DNA from: Candidatus Sulfotelmatobacter sp.
GTDB lineage: Bacteria; Acidobacteriota; Terriglobia; Terriglobales; Acidobacteriaceae
Assembly: GCA_030041215.1 (NCBI GenBank)
Contig: JASHOH010000027.1
Span: 1-35,487 of the forward strand
Reading direction: 5' to 3'
Length of the DNA stretch: 35,487 nt
Of the stretch, positions 1-6,926 are shown piece by piece (positions within the stretch are counted from its first letter, which is position 1; the number at the start of each line of letters is the position of its first letter). The notes beneath the pieces are model-generated. The model was not told the DNA's origin. It was given only the letters and a program-made list of their open reading frames with translations, and ran no database searches. Both the position numbers and the translations under genes were made by a program.

Positions 1-221
1 CCGAGGAAACCGATTATTTTTTCTCCTCGCTCACAGACTAGCGAGGGTAGTTCTTCGTCACGCCATGGATTCGCTAGAAATACATCCTGCAGGTAGCCAA
101 CTAGCTCGCCGGGCGGCAGACCGCTTTCATTGGGAAACACATGCTCATATAGTTGAGCAACGGCCGGAAGGTCCGCTTTCCTGAGCGGTCGTATCTCTTC
201 CGGACGTGTGCAGGGGGGCAT
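1..221 (-). CDS. GNAT-family acetyltransferase, N-terminal part (runs off the window)
   Basis: Reading the minus strand from the ATG at 221 gives about 73 codons without a stop up to the window edge. The translation begins MPPCTRPEEIRPLRKADLPA and continues with AVAQLYEHVFP and later CERGEKIIGFL. The pattern IRPL-x-K-x-DLPAVAQLY followed by a V-x-E-x-G-x-x-IGF strand is the beta1-alpha1 and beta2-beta3 opening of the GNAT fold, which transfers an acyl group from acyl-CoA to an amine or hydroxyl. The acetyl-CoA-binding motif would lie outside the window, so substrate cannot be called. Its neighbour is another acyltransferase remnant, which may point to a surface-polysaccharide or amino-sugar locus; that is inference. 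Family call fairly sure, start moderately sure. Confidence 0.6.
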   Translation of the reverse strand, partial: MPPCTRPEEIRPLRKADLPAVAQLYEHVFPNESGLPPGELVGYLQDVFLANPWRDEELPSLVCERGEKIIGFL

Positions 222-514
222 GCAGCTAGATTAGGGTTGCCATTTGTTTCGTGAGGTCGCTCACCCAGGAGGTGTATGGATGGGTCCGCAACGTCGATAT
301 AAATCTCTCGTCTAGCTGGAGAGGCCAGGTAGCTTCAGAATGAAATACACGCTTACCAAACACCGGAGAGTGCGGTAGACATGAAAGGGAGCTGTCTTAA
401 GTCCGATTAAAAACATCAATTCACAAGTTGGCGCAAGTGCAAAACCATCGTTGTCTATAGCTTAATGATGGTTTCTGGAGTCAAGCATGTTTCCGACGGC
501 CAATACAGCGCGAG

Positions 515-1066
515 TCAAGCATCTAGCTCGGAGTCATCCCAATCTGGCAGACGAATTCTTTGCCTTGCGGCCTGCATAGCCCGCACCACGCCAGGAGGGA
601 GACGGGAACACATCCACTCAAGGCAGCCTGGCAGGTCGCTTAATGTTGAACATCGGCAAAAGTTTACATCGTATTTCGTTTCCAGCCTCCTACGCCGGTA
701 TCGAACCTTGCTCCGTTCTTTGGCTGACAGCTTTGCAAGGTATTGCTCCCAGGTTCGTGTTAGTACGATCGCTGACCACGGTCGCACAGAGGTTGCATGA
801 GGCCAACCACGTTGCTTAACCGTTCGGAGAATGTGCTCAACCGTTGGCGCGTCAATTGGCATGCTGCGCAAACTGCACAGATCCCAACCAGATTGGTGAC
901 CTAGCCAATCTAAGAAGCGTGATACAAAATACTTCTCATAACCAGTGCGAGTTATAAATGTAAGATTGTCCGAATCCAATGAATCGTCACCAATAAAGCG
1001 TAGTATTCTGAGGGGTGAGCCCAGTAATGATCGCAACTTACGAGAATAAAGTGGGGCTAGGCCAAC
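515..1066 (-). pseudogene. BioF2/FemAB-like acyltransferase remnant, cut by IS630
   Basis: Open reading runs from the IS junction at 1066 to a stop at 515. It contains VGLAPLYSRK, then PLRILRFIGDDSLDSDNLTF, then VKQRGWPHAT and LSAKERSKVRYRRRRLE. These are the hallmarks of the GNAT-fold BioF2-like domain (Acetyltransf_6, found in polysaccharide-associated acyltransferases). The true N-terminus is missing: the IS630 element sits at 1069, and across it the same frame meets a TAA within 7 codons. The C-terminal half of the domain is also absent, since after CLEWMCSRL the translation stops resembling the family, which suggests a frameshift near 590. I therefore call it a decayed gene rather than a short gene starting at the TTG at 1036. 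The stretch 222-514 shows no convincing continuation. Confidence 0.6.
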
Positions 1067-1068
1067 TA

Positions 1069-1082
1069 GTGTAGTGCGTCAT
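1069..1082 (+). repeat. IS630 left terminal inverted repeat
   Basis: The sequence gtgtagtgcgtcat is the exact reverse complement of the right end at 2218-2231. It directly follows the TA at 1067-1068. Confidence 0.9.
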
Positions 1083-1135
1083 AATTAACAACCGTTATAA
1101 TTCCGCCCGCGTCTAATGGGTAGGAGACCCAGTGG

Positions 1136-2221
1136 ATGCGGATCGCCCCAGCCATCACCTTGAATTCGGAGCAGCGAGCCACCTTGGAGCAGTGGGCTCG
1201 CAGCCGGTCGCTTCCGGCACGAGTCATAGAGCGTGCACGCATCGTGCTGTTGGCCGCTTCTGGCCGGCAAGACAAGCAAATCGCTTCCGCCATGAAGATC
1301 ACGCCCAAGAAAGTATCGCGCTGGCGGAGTCGGTTTCTGACCATGGGCGTGGAGGGGTTGGAACGGGATGCCTCCCGGCCCGGTCGTTCGCCCAAGATCA
1401 CCGCGAGTTTTGCGCGGCGGGTGGTGCGCATGACCACTGGGCAAAAGCCCCCGAACGCCACCCACTGGAGCACGCGCACGATGGCGGCAGCGGTGGGCAT
1501 TAGCGAAGCCAGCGTTCGCCGTATCTGGCGCAGTCATGGCCTGAAACCCCACCGGGTCGAGAGTTTTAAGATCAGCAACGATCCCGAGTTCGCGGAAAAA
1601 CTGGAGGACATCGTCGGCCTGTATCTGAACCCGCCCGAACACGCTCTGGTGCTGTGCGTGGACGAGAAGAGTCAAATCCAAGCCTTGGATCGCACCCAGC
1701 CTGGATTGCCCCTGAAGCGCGGTCGCAGCCAGACCATGACGCACGACTACAAACGCAACGGCACCGCCACTCTGTTCGCCGCCCTGAATGCGGCCAACGG
1801 TGAGGTCTACGGCCTTTGTCAGGAACGGCATCGCCACCAGGAGTGGCTCAAGTTTCTGCGCTTGCTCGATCACACCATGCCACCGCATCTCGACTTACAC
1901 CTCATCGCTGACAACTATGCCACCCACAAACATCCCAGGGTGCAGCGCTGGTTTCAGCGCCACCCGCGGTTTCACATGCACTTCACGCCAACCAGCGCCT
2001 CGTGGCTCAACATGGTGGAGCGTTTCTTCCGCGATCTCACTCAAAACCGGTTGCGCCGCGGAGTGTTTCGCGATCTGGAAGAACTCATCATGGCCATCGG
2101 AGACTACATCGACCGGCACAATGAAAATCCCAAGCCCTTCATCTGGACGGCTCGCGCTTCCGATATTTTGGAAAAGGTCAAGCGCGCTCGCCGTGCGCTG
2201 GATAAACGTCAATCTGCATGA
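1136..2221 (+). CDS. IS630-family transposase
   Basis: A 361-residue DDE transposase that cuts and joins the element ends at TA dinucleotides. The N-terminal third is a helix-turn-helix region of the IS630 kind (QDKQIASAMKITPKKVSRWR, then GVEGLERDASRPGR). The catalytic triad is visible as CVDEKSQIQ (first Asp), LIADNYATH (second Asp) and SWLNMVERFF (Glu), with the IS630-typical HFTPTSASWLN context. Length is normal for the family. The TGA stop overlaps the first bases of the right inverted repeat. There is no sign of a frameshift, unlike many two-frame IS families. Confidence 0.95.
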   Translation: MRIAPAITLNSEQRATLEQWARSRSLPARVIERARIVLLAASGRQDKQIASAMKITPKKVSRWRSRFLTMGVEGLERDASRPGRSPKITASFARRVVRMTTGQKPPNATHWSTRTMAAAVGISEASVRRIWRSHGLKPHRVESFKISNDPEFAEKLEDIVGLYLNPPEHALVLCVDEKSQIQALDRTQPGLPLKRGRSQTMTHDYKRNGTATLFAALNAANGEVYGLCQERHRHQEWLKFLRLLDHTMPPHLDLHLIADNYATHKHPRVQRWFQRHPRFHMHFTPTSASWLNMVERFFRDLTQNRLRRGVFRDLEELIMAIGDYIDRHNENPKPFIWTARASDILEKVKRARRALDKRQSA

Positions 2222-2231
2222 CGCACTACAC
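2218..2231 (-). repeat. IS630 right terminal inverted repeat
   Basis: The sequence atgacgcactacac mirrors the left end perfectly. It overlaps the transposase stop codon and is followed by the duplicated TA at 2232-2233. Confidence 0.9.
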
Positions 2232-2415
2232 TAGCACCTTTCGCCTTTAGTTCGCCATAGAATATGCTACTTTGTGTTATGCCTTTCGTCGATGGGCGTT
2301 CCATGATTTCCCTCGTCGAGAAATCATCGCGTCCCGATTCAGATTGCCGACCTTCTCGCTCACACTATGACCCGGATGTTCCAGCAATGGCGTTGTTCCT
2401 GAAAGCGTCGTAACT

Positions 2416-2997
2416 ATGATTCCGAGACCGGGACCGAGAGTTGAGCAACTACCGCCTCTGAAACTCTACAGGGAAGACCTCGACAATTTGTTGTCTCTCT
2501 TCAAAGAGAATTGCCAGAACGTGACTTTTGGAGATGAAGGACACAACTATGAAACGCTCGACGAAATGGAAAGCAAGAATCCTGCATCCCTGTCATGTTT
2601 TCTAGTTCAGGGGTTCTTGCCGCACGCAGAGATTGTGATTCGAGGTTCTCACAAGGCACGCCTCAACGTTCAGCGAAGCACACTCTTCGTCGTCGAACGC
2701 AACAACCCAAAGGCAGACCTTCTCTTCTTTTCGGTCAAAGACTTTCTTCTGACTCGTAAGTGGTATTCGAGAATCACTATGCGATATACGCTCTTGACGG
2801 TTGGCACCGTCCTGGTCATCGCTCTGCTTTTCTCGAAGTCGCTCTTACGCACGCATGACGGCAGCGACTTTCCTTACAATCTAGCCGGCGCGACTTCCAA
2901 ATTCGTCGAGGCTGATGCCGAAAGCGCGGGCATGGATTTCATCCTCTGTGCTGGTGAGTTCTTCGAAACGAAGAGGATTTTTCTTAACGAGACATGA
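2416..2997 (+). CDS. Hypothetical protein with one membrane segment, C-terminus probably lost
   Basis: Unrecognised 193-residue reading frame. Residues 1-120 look like an ordinary soluble domain (for example ASLSCFLVQGFLPHAEIVIR and KADLLFFSVKDFLLTRKWYS). They are followed by a clear hydrophobic span at about 124-141 (LLTVGTVLVIALLFS) and a basic residue. From about residue 156 the frame is antisense to the C-terminal end of the gene at 2881-3432, which has the better coding character there. I infer that the original C-terminus was lost by recombination near 2880 and that the frame now runs on by chance. No recognisable function; lies between the IS630 element and the island edge. Confidence 0.45.
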   Translation: MIPRPGPRVEQLPPLKLYREDLDNLLSLFKENCQNVTFGDEGHNYETLDEMESKNPASLSCFLVQGFLPHAEIVIRGSHKARLNVQRSTLFVVERNNPKADLLFFSVKDFLLTRKWYSRITMRYTLLTVGTVLVIALLFSKSLLRTHDGSDFPYNLAGATSKFVEADAESAGMDFILCAGEFFETKRIFLNET

Positions 2998-3432
2998 TTC
3001 GAACCAGTCTTCGGTGAGCCGCATGAACTTTTCTTCGTGGGTCTTCAATTCCTGTGGCGAGAGCACGCCGTTGCCAAAAACGTCTTCCGAGTTTTGCATT
3101 AGTTCAACCAAGGCGCGCCGGGTTGCCGTATCGGAGACGGACAACTCGTCGCTCAGGTGCTCACCGAATGCGAACTCATTGAATACAGATTCAAAGAAGG
3201 ACATTGCCTCGTTACCGAACGCCCTCGCCTCGGTGTCGGATGTGTCTTCGGCTATGATCGAGCGGTAGTTACGCAATAGGCGATAGCCCCTGACGCCCTC
3301 CGACTCGATAGGAAGTGCTAACGCGAAGCAAATCATCTCATTGGGATCAATGTGATTCTGGTTTTCCATCAAGGAGATGTGGAAGACGCCACCTCCTTTC
3401 CAAATCACCAGCTTGACCAACTCTCTTGTCAT
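2881..3432 (-). CDS. Hypothetical protein, accessory region
   Basis: Unrecognised. From the GTG-ATG at 3432 it reads MTRELVKLVIWKGGGVFHIS, then a mostly helical, acidic soluble protein (YRSIIAEDTSDTEARAF, EAMSFFESVFNEFAFGEHL, KTHEEKFMRLTEDWFESC). Alternative starts are at 3504 and 3369. The minus strand also has a hydrophobic segment in another frame just upstream (3450-3544, LSVVAAATVTSAITTN). That is the kind of N-terminal membrane anchor many such proteins have, so a single frameshift near 3440 could have separated anchor and body. It overlaps the convergent gene at 2416 by 117 bp. Confidence 0.45.
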   Translation of the reverse strand: MTRELVKLVIWKGGGVFHISLMENQNHIDPNEMICFALALPIESEGVRGYRLLRNYRSIIAEDTSDTEARAFGNEAMSFFESVFNEFAFGEHLSDELSVSDTATRRALVELMQNSEDVFGNGVLSPQELKTHEEKFMRLTEDWFESCLVKKNPLRFEELTSTEDEIHARAFGISLDEFGSRAG

Positions 3433-3504
3433 CACCGAACGCAACCTTTTCCAGCAACCCGCAATTCGTTGTGATTGCACTAGTAACTGTGGCAGCCGCG
3501 ACAA

Positions 3505-4060
3505 CGCTGAGATCCGTTGGGAAAAGTCCCACCGAGGAAACCACTCAGACCACCCTTAAGGACTGCCAGCACAATTCTTCGCCTCAAAGGCTCGCTCCTG
3601 TTGCGGAGACATTTTCTCAGGAGAGACGTGTCGGCGAATAGGTCACAAACGTAACGCAAAACCTCAAAAACTCAACGCTGGCTGTCTTGGACTGCTGGCG
3701 CGTACAACAGGCTGGAAAATAGCCGAGAAGGCCGCCACTTTCGTCGAGGAAACACAGGTGATGGGCGCGCCGTGTCACTCCCTTAAAGATAATTTTCACC
3801 CTTGCGCGGCATAGGGACGATTCGCCATTATTTTGACCGGGGTGGTTTCGTCCTCCCCCATGGGGTCTGTCCATGACCGGGGGAATTTGTGACGTGGCTG
3901 TGACGTAACCGTAGCATCCAAGCCGAAGTGATCGCTTGTTGTCAGGTGCTACTCAGTGTCACTGCGGTTGTGGCCAAACCCGCGCCAGACGCGCCTTCCC
4001 CGCGAATCAGTGTCAGTCCTTCTCACTCGTTCTCACTTCGTTGAGGGAAATGGCATGGAA
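3505..4060. other. Gene-poor stretch at the island edge
   Basis: No reading frame here has convincing protein character. Short frames exist on both strands but have Arg/Ser/Pro-rich, unpatterned translations. The stretch contains near-duplicate GACCGGGG strings around 3836 and 3877 and a C/G-rich inverted patch around 3852-3886. I see no recombinase gene or recombinase remnant. Confidence 0.4.
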
Positions 4061-4094
4061 GAGGTCGTCGGTTCGATCCCGACCAGGTCCACCA
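4061..4094 (+). other. tRNA 3'-end remnant, putative attachment site (attR-like)
   Basis: The sequence folds as the 3' part of a tRNA: variable loop gaggtc, T-stem gtcgg (4067-4071), T-loop ttcgatc, T-stem ccgac (4079-4083), acceptor 3' strand caggtcc (4084-4090), discriminator A and encoded CCA (4092-4094). Upstream bases do not form an anticodon arm or D-arm, and no matching 5' acceptor strand ggacctg is seen. So this is a fragment, not a gene. Integrases that target tRNA 3' ends leave exactly such a copy at the far side of the inserted DNA. The orientation puts the intact tRNA to the left of the window. The acceptor and variable loop resemble tRNA-Ile, but identity is not certain. Confidence 0.7.
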
Positions 4095-4155
4095 ATTCCA
4101 ATCATTTGCATCCTCATTGTAGGGCACGGAACGAATTTTCGTGCCATCTCCCCTG

Positions 4156-4257
4156 TACTGGCCGATGAGGTCTTTGAGCTCACCCAGCTCTATCGCTGAA
4201 GCGTCAGAAATCAGGCAAAACTGCTCATGCCAAGGCTATAACTGGTTGACGTGGCAG
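4156..4257 (-). pseudogene. Rearranged duplicate of the anti-sigma gene 3' end
   Basis: Bases 4156-4224 match 5424-5492, the last 23 codons of the anti-sigma gene at 5423-6181, in the same orientation at about 61 of 69 positions without gaps. Bases 4225-4257 match 5504-5536, the next part of the same gene, but inverted, at about 29 of 33 positions. The copy is therefore a diverged C-terminal fragment in which the inner piece has been flipped in place. Nothing translatable remains. It sits 61 bp after the tRNA remnant. Confidence 0.75.
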
Positions 4258-4447
4258 TCCGGCTAACACGTCCGGCAATCGGCCCCACTCACTAATCAGT
4301 ATTCACTTTATCGAATGTGTTTTCCCGAAGTTACTTTCGGGAAAGAACGGTCTTCCCAACGTAATCTGGTGCGCATCTTTATTGTTTCCCTACGATATAC
4401 GAACGGCACCGGGGGTCACGGTGCGAACTCTTTCGGAGGAAGTCTCC

Positions 4448-4852
4448 ATGAAGCTCTGCAAATTCACCCTGGCTCTCGCTCTGGTTGCCGCAGCCTGTCT
4501 TCCGGCGGTTGCTCAATCTCGGATGAGCCTCAACATTCCATTCGATTTCACCGTAAACGGCAAGACTCTGCACGCCGGGCACTACTACGTCGAGGAGACA
4601 TTACGTAACGACAACAGTCTCTGGACCATCGATGGCGAGCACGATTTTGCAAAGATCATCACGAATGCAGTTCAATCGCCCATGATCGCCCATGCCCCCA
4701 GCCTGATCTTTGTGAGAGCCGGCGATCGCTACTTCCTGATGCAAATCTGGAACGACGCCCACTGGGGTCGCGAACTGCAGCTGCCTAATATGAAAGGTCT
4801 CGTGGTCGCAGAAGGGAACGCTGATCGGTACGTGGAAATTGCCGCCAAGTAA
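4448..4852 (+). CDS. Small secreted protein, paralogue of the 4942 gene
   Basis: 134 residues. The start is set by a strong ribosome-binding site (ggaggaag, 6 bases upstream) and a classical signal peptide, MKLCKFTLALALVAAACLPA with cleavage after VAQ. The mature protein begins with LNIPFDFTVNGKTLHAGHYY, a short beta-rich core. That pattern recurs in many small exported proteins of Acidobacteriota; function unknown. The adjacent gene has the matching PFDFMIEQVMFPAGGYEV, so the two are tandem paralogues. Probably periplasmic. No metal-binding or catalytic motif is visible. Confidence 0.8.
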   Translation: MKLCKFTLALALVAAACLPAVAQSRMSLNIPFDFTVNGKTLHAGHYYVEETLRNDNSLWTIDGEHDFAKIITNAVQSPMIAHAPSLIFVRAGDRYFLMQIWNDAHWGRELQLPNMKGLVVAEGNADRYVEIAAK

Positions 4853-4861
4853 TCGGGGCCA

Positions 4862-4906
4862 CAAACACAGGGCTCCCTGCGTCGAGCAGACGCTGCCCTG
4901 TGTTTG
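4862..4906. terminator. Strong two-part hairpin between paralogous secreted genes
   Basis: A perfect 12-bp stem (caaacacagggc at 4862-4873 with gccctgtgtttg at 4895-4906) encloses a second 5-bp stem (gcgtc/gacgc). No T-run follows, so it may be a partial terminator, an RNA-stability element or an intergenic repeat rather than a simple intrinsic terminator. Confidence 0.5.
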
Positions 4907-4941
4907 CTCGGTCTAAACATCTTGCAAATCGGTAAGGAACG

Positions 4942-5388
4942 ATGGAATTTTCAATGAAACGGCTGACTTTCGTCACTGGCACTCTGCTGGTGTTGTCTCT
5001 GGCCACGCTGGCAATCGCACAGACCCATGGGCAAGCTCACCAAAGGCTCATCGCCGACGTTCCCTTTGATTTTATGATCGAACAGGTGATGTTTCCCGCT
5101 GGAGGCTACGAGGTCAGTTTGGATGCGGGGCACACGTTCCAGCTGCAAGCTCAACATGGCCGGGAATCGATCAAGATTGAGGTGCAGCCGATCCGAACCG
5201 CTTCCCATCCTGACGGGGCTGCCCTGATCTTTGCAAACGACAACGGACACCTGAGCCTGCACGAACTTTGGATCAACGCAACCACCGGCAGCGAACTGCC
5301 CACATCGGAGCAAGTGTACACGGTCGGTGCCTCTCACGTGGAGATTCCGCTCACGCCGTACGGGCCATCAGACATACCGCGTAACTAA
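4942..5388 (+). CDS. Small secreted protein, paralogue of the 4448 gene
   Basis: 148 residues with signal peptide (MKRLTFVTGTLLVLSLATLA, cleavage near IAQ). The core ADVPFDFMIEQVMFPAGGYE aligns with the preceding gene's IPFDFTVNGKTLHAGHYY. Later shared landmarks are ALIFANDNG against SLIFVRAGD and LHELWIN against LMQIWND. aaggaacg lies just before the ATG at 4942; an internal ATG at 4954 is also possible and would give a tighter signal peptide. Exported, function unknown. The gene ends 35 bp before the convergent anti-sigma gene. Confidence 0.8.
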   Translation: MEFSMKRLTFVTGTLLVLSLATLAIAQTHGQAHQRLIADVPFDFMIEQVMFPAGGYEVSLDAGHTFQLQAQHGRESIKIEVQPIRTASHPDGAALIFANDNGHLSLHELWINATTGSELPTSEQVYTVGASHVEIPLTPYGPSDIPRN

Positions 5389-5422
5389 GTAAATCGGGCG
5401 AACCTGGCCCATTTTCTTACGC

Positions 5423-6181
5423 CTACTGGCCAATGAGGTCTTTAAGCTCACGAAGATCCGTCGCTGAAGCGTCAGAGATCAGGCAAAACTGCATTTCACC
5501 CGATTGCCACGTCAACCAGTTATAACCTTGGTGTGAGCCCGACCCGGCAAGACTCGTCCCCTTCTCGCGGTAGGGCCACACGAACAGATTAATGAAGTGT
5601 TTGCGGCGGGCATAGACCAATGCCGCCACATTGTGACCATCCACGATGTCGAGTCTTCCACCGACCAGCGGAAATCCCTGCTGCGAGAAATCCGACACCG
5701 GAGGAATAAAATCCAGCTTGCCATCAAACCATGGCTTCACGGTGTGCTGATCGCTCGACAGCACATCGGTCAGATGCCCAGGCTGCAGCGAGCGCACATG
5801 CGCGTCGATCAGTTCAGTAGTAATTCGCGCCGACTGATTATGAGACTGGAACACTAAGAACCCCGCCAGGAGCAAGACGGCGGCAGCGGCCAGAGCGGCA
5901 AACGAGGGAACGAAAAACAGTTTTCGAGCCTTGGAAATTTTCGCGCCGCTCGCATTCGCTTCCCGCACGATTTGTTTGTGAATCCGGTCACGCAGCTGTG
6001 GCGAAGCTTGCTCGAACAGATTGCTTTGCTGAAGCCGCTCGTGCAACGATTCAGTCTCTCGTAGCTCCGCCTGGCATTCCCCGCAGCTCTCCAGATGACG
6101 TTCGAATTCGGCTGAACGCACGGCATCGAGTTCGCCATCGAAATACCCGTGAACTGTGGTTTCTGAGAATTCGCAGTTCAA
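5423..6181 (-). CDS. Membrane-anchored zinc-finger anti-sigma factor
   Basis: 252 residues from a TTG start at 6181. I chose this start because aaggaggcg lies directly before it and it overlaps the sigma gene stop by 4 bp (TTGA), a translational-coupling arrangement. The N-terminus carries the zf-HC2/ZAS motif: His11 in VHGYFDGELD, then His29-x3-Cys33-x2-Cys36 in ERHLESCGECQAEL. A single membrane helix follows at about 89-111 (KLFFVPSFAALAAAAVLLLA). The periplasmic part ends in a domain with HFINLFVWPY and NWLTWQSGEMQFCLISD, common in anti-sigma factors of this type. It should hold the cognate ECF sigma at the membrane until a signal releases it. Confidence 0.9.
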   Translation of the reverse strand: MNCEFSETTVHGYFDGELDAVRSAEFERHLESCGECQAELRETESLHERLQQSNLFEQASPQLRDRIHKQIVREANASGAKISKARKLFFVPSFAALAAAAVLLLAGFLVFQSHNQSARITTELIDAHVRSLQPGHLTDVLSSDQHTVKPWFDGKLDFIPPVSDFSQQGFPLVGGRLDIVDGHNVAALVYARRKHFINLFVWPYREKGTSLAGSGSHQGYNWLTWQSGEMQFCLISDASATDLRELKDLIGQ

Positions 6182-6702
6182 GACGCCTCCTTCGCGGTCG
6201 CCGCGGTTAGGGTTCGCTGTAAGCGTGCGCGGGCGCGCGCCAGAGTGGACATAACAGTTCCAATGGGAATGCCAGCAATCTGGACGATCTCTTTGTAAGA
6301 GCACCCTTCCAATTCGCGGAGTACGAGCACCTCTCTCGCGCGCGCAGGAAGCGATTCGAGCGCCCGCATTAACCTTTGCCGCTCATCCGCCTGTCCCGCC
6401 AAAGCTTCCGGATTTATAGACGGCTGCTGATGCACTTCTTCATTGAACTCCGTCATTAATTCCGCCGGCCGATTCTTCTCGAGCCAGGTGTAGCACGTGT
6501 TGCGAACAATCTGCAGAAGCCAGGCACGCGCGTCCCCTCCGTGAAAACGATCAAAAAAACGATAAGCCCGCAGCATTGCCTCTTGTACAACGTCCTCCGA
6601 ATCGGCCCGGTTTCGCACTAACCAGCGCGCTAAATTCGCGGCGCTGTCCAGATGCGGCAACACGAGTTGCTCAAACCGAATTCTGTCTTGCGGCCCTAGC
6701 AC
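6178..6702 (-). CDS. ECF-family RNA polymerase sigma factor
   Basis: 174 residues. Region 2 is visible as NRADSEDVVQEAMLRAYRFF and DARAWLLQIVRNTCYTWL (core binding and -10 recognition). Region 4 is LESLPARAREVLVLRELEGC followed by SYKEIVQIAGIPIGTVMSTL with an RARARL tail (-35 recognition HTH). There is no region 1 or 3, as expected for an ECF. Overlap with the downstream anti-sigma gene shows they are co-translated. A promoter-like motif 23-53 bp upstream of its ATG matches one on the opposite strand, consistent with autoregulation plus control of the divergent genes. Confidence 0.95.
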   Translation of the reverse strand: MLGPQDRIRFEQLVLPHLDSAANLARWLVRNRADSEDVVQEAMLRAYRFFDRFHGGDARAWLLQIVRNTCYTWLEKNRPAELMTEFNEEVHQQPSINPEALAGQADERQRLMRALESLPARAREVLVLRELEGCSYKEIVQIAGIPIGTVMSTLARARARLQRTLTAATAKEAS

Positions 6703-6724
6703 GTCCCTGTTCCTCGGCCTCTAT

Positions 6725-6755
6725 GTAATAACCGTTCCCGCTGGGATTTTATTCC
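6725..6755 (-). promoter_or_regulatory. Predicted ECF-dependent promoter of the sigma/anti-sigma operon
   Basis: On the minus strand the sequence reads GGAATAAAA, 13 bases, GGTTATTAC. Element order, spacing and sequence match the plus-strand copy at 6790-6820. The likely -35 element is GGAATAAAA and the -10 element GGTTATTAC. It lies 22 bp before the sigma factor ATG at 6702. Confidence 0.6.
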
Positions 6756-6789
6756 CGACGCGCCCAGACCGACTCAAAACAAATTTCTT

Positions 6790-6820
6790 GGAATAAAACT
6801 TGCCGGGCCCCGGTTTATGC
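6790..6820 (+). promoter_or_regulatory. Predicted ECF-dependent promoter of the metallophosphoesterase-cupredoxin-DUF2231 genes
   Basis: The sequence reads GGAATAAAA, 13 bases, GGTTTATGC, in the same arrangement as the divergent copy at 6725-6755. It leaves a leader of about 100 bp before the ATG at 6927. Confidence 0.6.
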
Positions 6821-6926
6821 AGGTGTAGCACGTCCTGACAGGCGGCGCGAACCCGAAACCTCTCGCGGCAAAGTTTGCGTCGCCTGGATTCATCGAACGT
6901 GCGCACTAAAACCGAGGATAAAGCAA

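Larger units (their letters stand above)
1069..2231 (+). mobile_element. IS630-family insertion sequence, complete
   Basis: An element of about 1.16 kb is bounded by perfect 14-bp terminal inverted repeats and flanked by TA on both sides (1067-1068 and 2232-2233), the target duplication typical of IS630/Tc1-mariner elements. It encodes one intact DDE transposase. The ends are identical and the reading frame is whole, so the copy looks recent and possibly active. It landed inside an acyltransferase gene that was probably already degenerate. Confidence 0.9.

Noticed and set aside
3617-3874. 85-residue minus-strand frame
   Set aside because: Unpatterned, Arg/Gly/Cys-rich, no start signal; likely chance in a gene-poor stretch.
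4061-4094. Complete tRNA gene
   Set aside because: No D-arm, anticodon arm or 5' acceptor strand can be formed from the bases upstream.
3936-4199. Plus-strand frame across the tRNA remnant
   Set aside because: Its translation contains the SSVRSRPGPP string that any tRNA T-arm gives when translated; the RNA fragment explains the sequence.
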